Shown: in pieces, positions 42,488 through 51,277 of the stretch
Layout: every line of letters starts with the position of its first letter
Position numbering within the stretch: position 1 is the stretch's first letter
NCBI GenBank assembly: GCA_003427395.1
Contig: BFEA01000436.1
Location: 354,866 to 406,142 of the forward strand
Direction of reading: 5' to 3'
Source of the DNA: Chara braunii
Lineage: Eukaryota; Streptophyta; Charophyceae; Charales; Characeae
Length of the DNA: 51,277 nt
Program-made: the position numbers and the translations under genes
The notes under the pieces: generated by a model
The model's input: the letters and a program-made list of their open reading frames with translations, nothing else
Database searches by the model: none
Told to the model about the DNA's origin: nothing

Positions 42488-44032
42488 CTAGCCCATGCTA
42501 GTTCCTGCGAGTTCTTCCATTACTGTGTCTTGAATAAGCTTCTTTTCTGCGTCGGCCCGACGAGTGGTGATATTTACCCTATCCTGACCATTGCCTTCTA
42601 GGATAAAATTGGTCTGTGGTCCCCGTCCCCTTGACTGGTCCCAGACAATCTCGGCTATCGGCTCTGCTTCTACGGCAGCTATTTCTAAGTTATTCAGGAG
42701 GATGACGGCTCGCCGCATCCCCCCTGGCGAGTTCCAATTGACACGCTCTCCCCTGGGTCGGAGGACCTCGCCTTTTAGGGACCTATTGCACCTCTGTCGC
42801 TCGATATCGTGATTGAGTCTCGGACAGGCGTGTACGAAATGCCCGATCATGGTACAGTACTTGCATTGTTCGTTGGCCGAGTCCCTCCTGCCGAACCCCC
42901 GGTTTGCTACAGCTACCGGAACCATGGCCTCTTGGGGTGGGAGGGCGGGTCTGGACACTTGCGCCTGCATTACTAACAACGCATTTTCCATTTTGTCCAT
43001 CTTGCTGTCAACCCCGTGCACCCGTTCGTGCAGACTCTCTATCCCCTTCTTGACCTTATCCCCCGTCTTCCCGGCCAGATCTATGGCCTCCCCTTCTTTA
43101 AGCAGGGCTAGTGTCTCGGTGACCACTGTCTTTTCCGCAAGGTCTGTTACGGTGCTGAAGTCCACATCTCTCGTGTACTCAAACTTACTAATCTGCTGGT
43201 ATGCTGACAAAATCTTATCTTTATCAAACTCGGAGAACTGCCTAATGAAGTATTTACTCATTACGAGGTCCGTTACCCCGGGAATTCGCAGAGCCACTAA
43301 CGTGAACGCCCTTAGGAAATCATTGTAAGTCGCATAGTTTTTCCTTTAGACTGCGGCTAATTCGGCCTCTGTTGCCATTTTCTCTGCCTTCAGGTATTTC
43401 CTCATCATTTCATTCCTGGTCTCTTTCGAGGATCCACTGGAGGCGACGATGACCATAATGTCCCTTCCCAAGCTTAGCGACACGTGTTGCCCTAGGTGCT
43501 CCATCTTTTCCTCTTTCGTCCATTTCAGTAGTGCTGCTAGGTTCTCATAGTCTATCAGAAACTCCGTAATGTTGGCCCCATCGAACGTGAGTTTCTTCTT
43601 CGCATCTGCGAAATACCCCTGGTTCTTGTTTAGTGTCTTGGTGAGGGTGGCGACTACCTTCTTGAGACCGTCTTCGGCGGCACCCGCTTCTCCGGTTGCA
43701 CTGGTCCCTTCCCCTTCCTTACTTTTCCTCTGCTTTTTCCTAGTTTTCGGTGTTCCTTCTGGGTCAAACCATCCTAGCACTATTTCCCTAAGGCTCCAGA
43801 GTCCGTCACACGCCCCTGTTACTTTCGGCGTGGCAGGCAGTCTACTAGTGCCGCTGTCGATGGTGGGCGGGGTCATAGCGTTTTCCGTCCCTTCTGTCGA
43901 GGGGTCGTCCTTGTCCTTCCCCTTCTTGCTAGGCGTTCCCTTGTGGCTATTATCCTTCCCTTCGTATCTGGCCTCGTCCTGGCTGGTCCTTCGCCCCTCT
44001 CGTGTCCCTGCGCCATGGGGGGTCCTCCTCAT
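42488..44032 (-). pseudogene. Gag capsid and CCHC knuckle, element 2
   Basis: One frame with a single internal stop (TAA at 43346-43348, probably from CAA, Gln). The N-terminal part is disordered and basic (KGTPSKKGKDKDD). The capsid-like helical core is FADAKKKLTFDGANITEFLI, ENLAALLKWTKEEKMEHLGQ, ETRNEMMRKYLKAEKMATEA and, after the stop, NYATYNDFLRAFTLVALRIP, FIRQFSEFDKDKILSAYQQI. A coiled segment (ESLHERVHGVDSKMDKMENA) precedes a perfect CX2CX4HX4C knuckle, CKYCTMIGHFVHAC, at 42824-42865. This Gag is clearly different from that of element 1. Confidence 0.8.
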
Positions 44033-44447
44033 CCCCGACCATCATCTGCTCGATAAGTCTTGCCTTAAATTTTGCAGTCCGTTTTTCTAACTCTGCCAGT
44101 TTACGACGGGTATCTGAGACTTTCGTTTTTTTAGGGGTGGTTTCTGCCAAGTTTCGAGGGCTTGTTTTCACCTCGTTTCGTTCTTCCCTGTTTTCCTGAG
44201 GTCCCCTTTTGCTACCCCCAGCTTTCCCCGAGCTTTCTCTTGTTGAGAGGTCCTTCCCGTCCTCCCGCGTTCCTTCTAGTTTGGCTGATTCTCGATCCCT
44301 TGTTGACCCCTCGTTTCGTTCTCCATCCCCATTCGTAGCCTGACTCCCTTTGCTCCGCTGATCCTCGATCTCTTCCTCCATCACTATTCCTTTACCAAGC
44401 CTGCACATAAAAAAAAATTTTTTTGCGAAAAATGGTCGGTTGTTCAT
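43970..44447 (-). pseudogene. N-terminal extension of gag, element 2
   Basis: ATG at 44445-44447 opens a frame of highly charged, low-complexity sequence (ERNEGSTRDRESAKLEGTRE) ending in a short coiled-coil-like helix, TRRKLAELEKRTAKFKARLI. A one-base shift near 44000 is needed to join the gag capsid frame. The frame also continues upstream through a stop into the basic ORF at 44484-44807. Confidence 0.55.
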
Positions 44448-44483
44448 AACTGCCCTAGTCCCGGCCCTAAAGTCCGTTAATTC

Positions 44484-44807
44484 TCATATTTTGCGTCTTA
44501 CATTAATCGGCACGGCTCTTCTGACTTTTTTCTTTCTCCCGGGGCATCCTTCGGGTTTTCTTCTACCGGGCCTTGCCACCGCTGCTTGGCATTTCTTTAC
44601 TGGCGCACTTAGATTCTTAGGGCGGTGCCTGAGCCCAGTGGCTTTCCTTATCGGGTATGGCCCTTTTGGCTTATTGGCATCCAGGTGCCCCATAATTTTT
44701 GGAGCGGGTGGTCTTCCTAGTTCCTCACTACTGCATCGTTGGGCCGATTGGAACTCCAACCACTGCCCCTCTTTTGCTGATGGCTGCCTACTTATCTTAG
44801 TACCCAT
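44484..44807 (-). pseudogene. Small basic ORF upstream of gag
   Basis: About 107 codons in the same frame as the gag extension, separated by one stop. The C-terminal part is strongly basic (PGRRKPEGCPGRKKKVRRAV), like a nuclear-localisation or nucleic-acid-binding segment. It begins 34 bp after P4 ends, so it may be a trailing exon or linker between the P family and gag. Confidence 0.4.
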
Positions 44808-44841
44808 CCCTTATTTCCCTACCTCTCGCTGACGCGCTTTC

Positions 44842-45627
44842 TCATGCTGGTCCCTCAAGCCTGCCCTGCTCATCTGGTTCCTCGAACAGGTCAGCCAACC
44901 CGGCAAGGTAATTTTCCCCCATTTCTATTTCCCTGATAATTATTGGCTCATACTCTTCAAACGACAAGTGGGGTAATCCGAATATCAAGATCTCGAGTAA
45001 TTCGAGTAGTTCCCAGGCCTGATTCCCCCTGAACGGCCCATGCCTGACTGACACATCGTAGAACATGCTCGTCGTTTGTGGCCGGAAGAGGTGGATCCAG
45101 ACCAGGGTCGAGTCCACCAGGTCCCTAGCTCTCTTGAGGCTACCGAATACCAAGTCCACCATGAAGCGAGGTACTCGACACCTCAACCCGGTCACTGGGG
45201 CCTTAAACTCTCGCCACCCTCCGACCTCCACCGACATTCTTAATCCCATATTTCTTCTCCCTCGCACTTCCTGGCCTACCCGGTTTAGTACCCTAGTAGC
45301 CCTCCGGAAGATCGGCAACAGCCCATGCCCTAGTGCCAACTCCGTCCCCAACATGTGTCACCCGAGCTCTGGCAGGTATACGGTCCCCGTCACCGTAAGG
45401 TCTGTGTACAGATCGTCCCCCGGCCCCCTATTAATCCTCATACCATCCCACAAACATTCTACCATCATAAACGCCTGTCCTCCTCCCAAGGTCACGGCTT
45501 TCCATTCGGTATCCAATCCTTGAATCGCGTAGCCTGCTGGGAGCGACACCTCCCATCGACCTCCGTTTTCCGTGGGTGGTCGCGGGTGCATGGGTCGTCG
45601 CGGCATCCGGGCACGTCTCATTGCCAT
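44842..45627 (-). pseudogene. P4: fourth paralogue of an unrecognised tandem ORF family
   Basis: ATG at 45625-45627 gives MAMRRARMPRR; about 260 codons. An N-terminal beta-rich half (GRWEVSLPAGYAIQGLDTEW, GGGQAFMMVECLWDG, LYTDLTVTGTVYLPELG) is followed by an alpha-helical half (MSVEVGGWREFKAPVTGLRC, RVPRFMVDLVFGSLKRARDL, FYDVSVRHGPFRGNQAWELL, ENYLAGLADLFEEPDEQ). The only internal stop is TGA at 45358-45360; P2 has Trp there (G-W-H versus G-stop-H). No known domain is recognised. Equivalent residues in P1-P3 establish the family. Confidence 0.6.
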
Positions 45628-45800
45628 TTCCGACTTAGAAGTCCCCTGCACAGTTTTAAACAACATGCAAGTTTACTTTTTCCCCTTGGTCTTCAACTTT
45701 CTGCCCGAACAACTCCCCGATTCCTAGCCTGGTACTTCTTTTCCCCTTCTATTTCTTTCCCCTCTCCCTGACCCTATTACCGACCTGTTCCCTCCTCCAT

Positions 45801-46550
45801 CTACTCATACAATCGGTACAGATCATCTACGTACGCCATCCCTTGGTTTATTTCCCGCCAGATGACACCCCACAGAATCTCACTTCCCACGACAGGAACC
45901 CTTGGCCTGGTACTAAACACTGCACGCAGGATGCGCAACACCTCGTACTTTTGTTCTCCGCTAAATGATCCCATTTCTAAGAAGGCCCGGTAGTATTCTC
46001 GATGTACCATCGCTTCTTTATATGTCAGGCTTGCGAGGTCGGCTACTGCCTGCCTAACAAGTTCCAACCCGCCCAGTTTTTCCAGCAGGAAGGGCGACAG
46101 CCTCATTCGTATATTTTCACTAGGCAATTCGAAACTCCCGATCATGGCCACCCTAAGGTCTGCCGTTACATCGTCAACCCCCGGATCTGCGAACTCAAAT
46201 CCCGCTCGCCATACTAACTGCCATGCCCCCTCGAACATGCTCAACGGGTCTTCTCCAGATGCCAACCGAACTCCGAACTCCCTTCACCCGTTTTCTGACA
46301 CATACAACCGCCCCTCTGCACGGACGTGCCCCCTTGGGTCCGGGTTCCGTTCCCCATTCTCAGCAGCACGCCATTCAACTTTCGTCACCAAATAAACCAT
46401 ATTTTCTGCAAGCTCGATCCCGACCCAATCCGCCACCTGGTGCCATCCCTCGCCTGTTGCCGACAGGCTAACCTCTATCCCACCCAGTACTTCCCTAGGC
46501 AGTTCAATGCCCAAGGGGCGCTCCTCAAGGAACGTCGTTCTTCGTGCCAT
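45801..46550 (-). pseudogene. P3: third paralogue of the tandem ORF family
   Basis: ATG at 46548-46550 (MARRTTFLEERPLGIELP); 250 codons to TAG 45801. N-terminal half: GGIEVSLSATGEGWHQVADW, AENMVYLVTKVEWRAAENGE, HVRAEGRLYVSENG. The C-terminal half is helical: LASGEDPLSMFEGAWQLVWR, PSENIRMRLSPFLLEKLGGL, HREYYRAFLEMGSFSGEQKY, GVIWREINQGMAYVDDLYRL. One internal TGA (46284-46286) lies at the same alignment column as the TGA of P4 and the intact Trp of P2. No frameshift. Function unknown. Confidence 0.6.
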
Positions 46551-46672
46551 CGCGCACTCGCCTTTGACCTTCCGGCTCGCGATCCACGCTGAACCCTACA
46601 ATGGCCAGACATCCCATTCCCTTATCTTAGCAATTTTTGTCGTATTTGTCTGGCTCCCCAACTTCCCTGCGC

Positions 46673-47419
46673 TTAGTCGAACCACAGTACTTCGAACAGT
46701 TTGAACACATCATCCACATAGCAAGGTGTTGCTGCTACCTCACGGCGGATTATGGTCTCCCTAGTTTCCGGGGCCACCTCCTGGCGGTCATTCCTTTCGA
46801 TATCCAAAATGATAAGGACCTCCCAGGCTCTGTCGCCGTGGGAGGGCCCGTATTTCACGGATGTCCTATAGAATTCCCCTGCCAACCAAGTGCAATTCAC
46901 ATGTATTCGCTCCATCGTATCGGCTACCTCTGTTACATGATAAAAACCCCCAAACCAGTCTGCCACGAATTCGGGTACCAAGGTCTTGATTCGGGCGCCG
47001 AACGCTTTAAATTCCTTCCAGCCTCCCATCACGACTCTACTGCTAACCGTATCCCACCCTTTATTAGCAAAACTTTCCCCCGCCTACCGAGCCCTTGCCT
47101 TAGCGTCCCCTAAAAGCCACATCGGGTTCTGTCCTGCAGCGAGCGTCGTGCAGAACAGGTGCCAACCCTGTTTCGAAAGAACAATCGTCCCAGCTGATTC
47201 CACCCTTCCTTTCGCAATCTCCTCTCATCCTTCCTCTTCCCTCAACAGATTCCAGATACGCTCTATCCAAAGGTACGATAGCTCCGACACAATCTCATAC
47301 CCCCGCCAATCACATGTGGTCCCTTTTCATTCATTACTCGATGGTATTGACATCTCTACTCCCCTTCCGGTTCGTCTTGGTTCCCATGTGCAGTCCCATA
47401 ATTCGAGTTCCCGAGCCAT
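46673..47419 (-). pseudogene. P2: second paralogue of the tandem ORF family
   Basis: ATG at 47417-47419 (MARELELWDCTWEPRRTGRG); 249 codons in one frame to TAA at 46673. Three internal stops: TGA in SSNE-stop-KGTTCDW (P3 has GEGWHQVADW, P1 has EGTWTDL), TGA in LLREEEG-stop-EEIAKG, and TAG in KARAR-stop-AGES (P1 has VVWAA). The downstream half is open: GGWKEFKAFGARIKTLVPEF, VADWFGGFYHVTEVADTMER, FYRTSVKYGPSHGDRAWEVL, CYVDDVFKLFE. Intact QGWHLF here identifies the Trp lost in P3 and P4. Confidence 0.6.
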
Positions 47420-47472
47420 CGTTCCCTACCTGCACATAGCCGACAACCCGTTTTCCCCAGGTAAGCCCCCCT

Positions 47473-48414
47473 TCAGAAGTCCCAGTCCTTTATCTCGTCC
47501 CCGTCCTCCTCATCACTGAAATCCCCCTCCTCGTCTAGGAACATCTCTTTCACCCCTTCCAAGAAGGTTTCCCCTGCTGCCACGTTTCGGTAAACTATCT
47601 GTCAATGCACCGGGCAGGAAACAAAGATTTCGTCCGCGCTGAGGAGGTTTAACACCTCAGCTAATTCTTCCGCCCATTTTCCTTCGAACGACCCTGCTTC
47701 CACCGACAGTTTAAAGAAATCCTGCCTAACACCTTGGTACAACCTCAGGCGCGTCATCGACCGGCATATCCGCTCCAGTCTACCCCTGGTCCCAAAGACT
47801 GCATCCACCAGAAACGGGGGTAGCACGCATCTCATTGTCCTAAGGGGGCGTCTCATATTTTTCCGGTCCCCGAGTTCCACTCGCACCTCCATCCTTTCCA
47901 TTTCCATTTCCGCCCGCTGACATGCTGCCCACACCACTTCCCGTTCCGCTTGCCTAAACAGCTGATCCGGTGTCGTGCCCAATACTAGTCCCACTACCAT
48001 CGCGTTTTCCATTTCTTGAGATAGGTAGATCCACCCTCAAGCTTCCACTGTTCCCCATAATTCTAGGTCCATCAAGCTAGGTGAGAGTCTTGTCAGGCTG
48101 ACCTTAGTCCAGATCGTCTCTATCCAGAGGAACACATCCTTCTTGTCCAGCATCAAGGTTTCATAGGTTGGCTCTAGGTCGGTCCATGTCCCTTCCTCCA
48201 GGAGAACAACAGATACCCCATCCCTTACCTCTATAGGCATTTCCGGACCACTAGAGTAGACAGAGGCAACAACCATCACGCCATCTTGTTTCCCGGTGCT
48301 TATCCTGTTTTCCACATGAGAGCACCACACGGCCCTTCATGGTCAGATGGTTCTCTTTTCCTTTTCTAGATGAGAGTTGTTTTCAGACCCCCCATCCCGG
48401 TTCCTAGGAGCCAT
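47473..48414 (-). pseudogene. P1: first paralogue of the tandem ORF family
   Basis: ATG at 48412-48414 (MAPRNRDGGSENNSHLEKEK); about 313 codons in one frame to TGA at 47473-47475. Four internal stops, all TGA: 48343, 48337, 48037 and 47602. The last aligns with Trp of P3 (PVH-stop-QIVY versus GVIWREIN). Family motifs: EEGTWTDLEPTYETLMLDKK, DVFLWIETIWTKV, MRCVLPPFLVDAVFG, FFKLSVEAGSFEGKWAEELA. The C-terminus is very acidic (MFLDEEGDFSDEEDGDEIKD). Not recognised as any known family. Confidence 0.6.
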
Positions 48415-50003
48415 TACCCTACCATACCCCCAACCGATCACCAGTGGCTCGCATTCCTTTTTCTTGGTTTCACTTTCTTCCGACGCCTATCCAGCCTCTT
48501 CCTCATGTTCTCTCACTCGTGCAGACTTAGGCAGGGGTTAAGAATAGACTAGAAACTTAGTTCCCATCCACCAATCATCAGGCAACTTTACAGAGGGAGA
48601 CACAAAAGCAAAACTCAGGCAAACGTCGCACACAGGTCGGTCATTTCCTCATCGACCTTTTTCCCCTGAAATGGTATCTCCACTGTTACTATCGGCAGGG
48701 TTTTAGCCCATACCTCTAGCACAGCTCAACCGTTGTGAGCGAGGTACCCAGATCTCGGCAAGGCATTCGCCCTTTCCTCCTTACCCAGAATACCCCATTC
48801 CGACTTGCCACTCGTGTACCCACCGTTAATCTCGGGAATCACCCCACACATCTCGGTGAGGCTATTGGAGCCGACCGTCCAGGCATTCACTTCCATCGGT
48901 CCGACAAGAATCAGCTTTTGCCAAGCCATGCTACGAGAAGCTTTTAATCGCCTCCCAGGCTCCTTCCTTGCCTCATATGTAGTGGTCCCCCTGCCGTCTG
49001 CCTACAAGCAGCCGCCCCGCCTGAAGACGTTTCACACCCCGCCTGGGCAAGGTCATCGAGCCATGCTCGGACCGCTCGGGTGAGAGTGCTACTGATCAGC
49101 CGATGAGACCAACCCTTGCCTGACAGTCCGGTGGCCCGACCCCCGCACACGGAACCCGGTGAACTTCAAAGAGGACGACCAGTTCGCACCCTGCACCGGC
49201 CGGCGCAAACCAATCCTTTCCTTCCGAATGGCAGGACGCTCGAAATCCCAATCATGCAATCACAAGTCCCAACTGGGATACACATAACACAAGTGTCTTT
49301 CCCTGGTGCACCCAGCGCTTCCTACCCGTTGCTCACAAATTTTCACTCAGGACAGTGTGTGCCACTAACCCTAACTTCCATACATAGTGCCCGGTTCCTT
49401 CTCGTGAGCATCTTCAAAGGGGAGCTAGCTTTTCCCGGAGTCTAGCAACTCCCTTCATTCCCTTGTCTTCGCTTATGTGTCTGTTCATAGGGCAGGATTC
49501 GTCCTTCTCGATTACCTTTTGTGTTCATATGAGGTTCATTCAAGCATTTAAGTGTAGTGCATGGAGCCCGCTGGGCTCCGAAGGGGAGAGAATGCACCCC
49601 GGTCGGTCGGATCGCTCCGCCGCGGGATTTTCATTGAAACCCGGACTAGCCCGGAATCCCAACCGCCTGCCAGGTAACCGGATCCCTTCTTTCATACGAA
49701 GAGGAAGGGTCGACCTGCGGCTTGCTCAAGGCTTCCCCGACCTGACGAACATTTGTCCAAGGGAAGGAGGACTAGAGTCATCCCAAAGGAGATGGCTGAT
49801 CAAAAGTGCAAGCATGCATGTATTTCCTCCAGGCCTGGCCTTGCCATGGGCCCAGCCACCCTCAAATCTGATTCTCTCAAGGGATAGAGCATACACAAGT
49901 CCACATTCTTTATCTTCATGTTTATGTTCACGGTCATGCGTCGGGCGCCCCCCTGGAGACCGTATGGGTCAGTTTAACCCATACCCGGCACCTCCACCAT
50001 TTT
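48415..50003. other. Unassigned region upstream of P1
   Basis: No gene, PBS or LTR terminus recognised. Frames such as 49463-50008 plus are composition-driven. If element 2 is a complete retrotransposon, its 5' LTR should begin here, but neither a TGTGC/GCACA terminus nor a plant tRNA-complementary site was seen. Confidence 0.4.
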
Positions 50004-51195
50004 TGTAAGGGCCAGGCCCCTGTAGGACTTTCGAGCCTCGGTCGACCCCACTGCGGGTCCCACTTGGCTCGACCCGCCCACGCTCATGCTTAGGGCACGG
50101 GTTCTTCGTCCCAGGGGCATCCTTACCTAGTGCATTGAGATAGATGGGGATGGGCCTTTTGCGAGAGGGCTTTACATTGGGGGATGTAGCTCCGCTCTCG
50201 CGTCAAGATGGTAGCTCTTTTGACACTCGTGACGTTTTCTCGATTCGGTTGAGTCTGACCATGCAATTGCTCCTTCCAATACGCAAGTAGTCCAGGGAGT
50301 TCATTGAGGGTTTGTCTTCTTATCGTGCGCAGGCCAAGCGTCATCCATTGGGCCACGCACCCTTTCGCTAAGCCTAGCGGCCCTCGACAGCCCCAACGGC
50401 ATCCTTGGGGTAAGGTGGCGTTGCCCGGGCCCTAGCCGCTATATTTTTTGCGAGAACCGCTAGCATCACATCCACCTACCGAAGACCGCCCTTAGTCTTT
50501 TCAGGCGTCGCATTGCAAATGAGAGAGAGACATTTCATGCAATCCCACACAAACCGAGTCCATGCATCAAGCATCCACCCAAGCGCCGGTCTCAAAATCA
50601 ACCCGCACCAACGGCTTAAGCCGGATCCAAGTCCTTTCCCTTAGCCAATCTCCCATCCTAGTCCTCATCCGTGGGTCCAGCCCGCCTGAATAGTCCCCAT
50701 CTACTTGCCTGCACAAGACCACACAAAACAAATGTCCAAGTACAATCCCCATCGGGGTCAACACATCGCCCCATCCTGCAAGCCTAAGTTTCCCTTGCCC
50801 ATTCATGGTCCCTTGTTCTTCTTGCCCCTCCCTTCCCTCAAGCAACCCATGCATTCACCTTAGTCATGCAATCGAGGGAGATGGTTGAGTCAAACTGACC
50901 TCGTTCAAGAACAACACTCCCCTTCGCTTTCACAAATGCCCTCAATAATCTCGTATCCTTTCCTTCTTGGTAGCACAAGGGAACGGCTTCCCTTCCCTTG
51001 CCCTCGCTTTCCACCAAGTGAGGACCAAGTTCCTTTCCGTTCGTTCCCTGGTAATGTAACAGGTGAGGGTAGAGATTAGTCACATGCCATGGAGGGGGAG
51101 GGGTGGCGGAAGGCTTAAAGGTTAAAGACTTTTTGATGGAATGGAGGAGGACAGAGGGAGAGGGGGAGGGAGAGAGAGAAAGCGATGGAGGGAGG

Positions 51196-51277
<82 letters not shown>
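50004..51277. repeat. 1.2-kb dispersed repeat, copy 2 (runs off the window)
   Basis: Matches 13538-14765 in the same orientation from tgtaagggccaggcc to the GA-rich end, with few substitutions and almost no indels. Minus-strand open frames at 50567-50854 and 50838-51083 correspond to those of copy 1. The donor-like site reads AAG|GTGAAT here instead of AAG|GTAAAT. Confidence 0.8.
51196..51277. repeat. (GA)n microsatellite at window end
   Basis: About 40 uninterrupted GA units to the last base. The counterpart in copy 1 is much shorter and ends in poly-A, so this tract expanded after duplication. Its true length is unknown. Confidence 0.97.

Noticed and set aside
44842-48414. UGA read as tryptophan
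   Set aside because: Attractive because TGA sits at Trp positions, but a TAG also occurs at a Trp position in P2, and neighbouring genes carry TAA, TAG and frameshifts. Transition decay explains all of these without recoding.
49463-50008. Plus-strand open frame of 181 codons
   Set aside because: No motif, mixed composition, and it crosses into the dispersed repeat.
1-51277. tRNA or rRNA genes
   Set aside because: No cloverleaf-like or rRNA-like segment was recognised on either strand by eye. A covariance-model scan was not possible here.

Overview
This is eukaryotic nuclear DNA made almost entirely of decayed transposable elements and tandem repeats. No intact gene was found. The host is most likely a streptophyte: both Ty3/gypsy pol genes resemble the lineage I associate with charophyte algae such as Chara, and one primer-binding site matches the 3' end of plant tRNA-Asp. 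The taxon is an inference from memory and was not searched. All recognisable coding remnants lie on the minus strand.

Layout. 1-3112: AT-rich non-coding DNA with degenerate repeats and GCGAATAAATTCGC-type palindromes. 3113-5540: a broken Ulp1-like (C48) cysteine protease gene preceded by acidic sequence and a 62-residue tandem repeat. 6039-7018: an unrecognised protein remnant with a Gly/Lys/Ser-rich tail. 7019-about 13030: a long copy of a repeat interpreted as an LTR. 13538-14765: a 1.2-kb dispersed repeat, copied again at 50004-51277. 14880-16275: a minisatellite of about 54 bp. 16485-20214: about 41 monomers of a 91-bp satellite in three diverged blocks. 20215-25323: gag-pol of element 1, cut off in RNase H before integrase. 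25324-about 31310: the second copy of the long LTR, with its PBS at 25303-25321. 31867-34512: two candidate 3' LTRs, each beside a polypurine tract. 36796-44447: element 2, with ORF3, integrase, RNase H, RT, protease and gag. 44842-48414: four tandem paralogous ORFs (P1-P4) of a protein family I do not recognise. 48415-50003: nothing recognised.

Four things stand out. (1) Both long LTR copies hold an array of hairpins whose arms differ from hairpin to hairpin while a 19-nt loop is nearly constant. The loop type is mostly different in the two copies, and the arms covary between equivalent positions. A TATA-like box places the array inside the inferred leader RNA. (2) P1-P4 are four tandem copies of a new family upstream of gag. 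They show no frameshift I could find and nine in-frame stops, eight of them TGA, several at positions where a sister copy has Trp. (3) Three adjacent satellite families share an exact 91-bp period and a recognisable common core. (4) The Ulp1 remnant keeps His, Asp, Gln and Cys in one frame despite a frameshift and two stops.

Where the ancestral codon can be inferred, almost all nonsense changes are C-to-T or G-to-A transitions, as expected from decay of methylated, silenced transposons. The exception is one probable GAA-to-TAA change in element 2 integrase. Identity statements are by eye, and the outer LTR limits are approximate.
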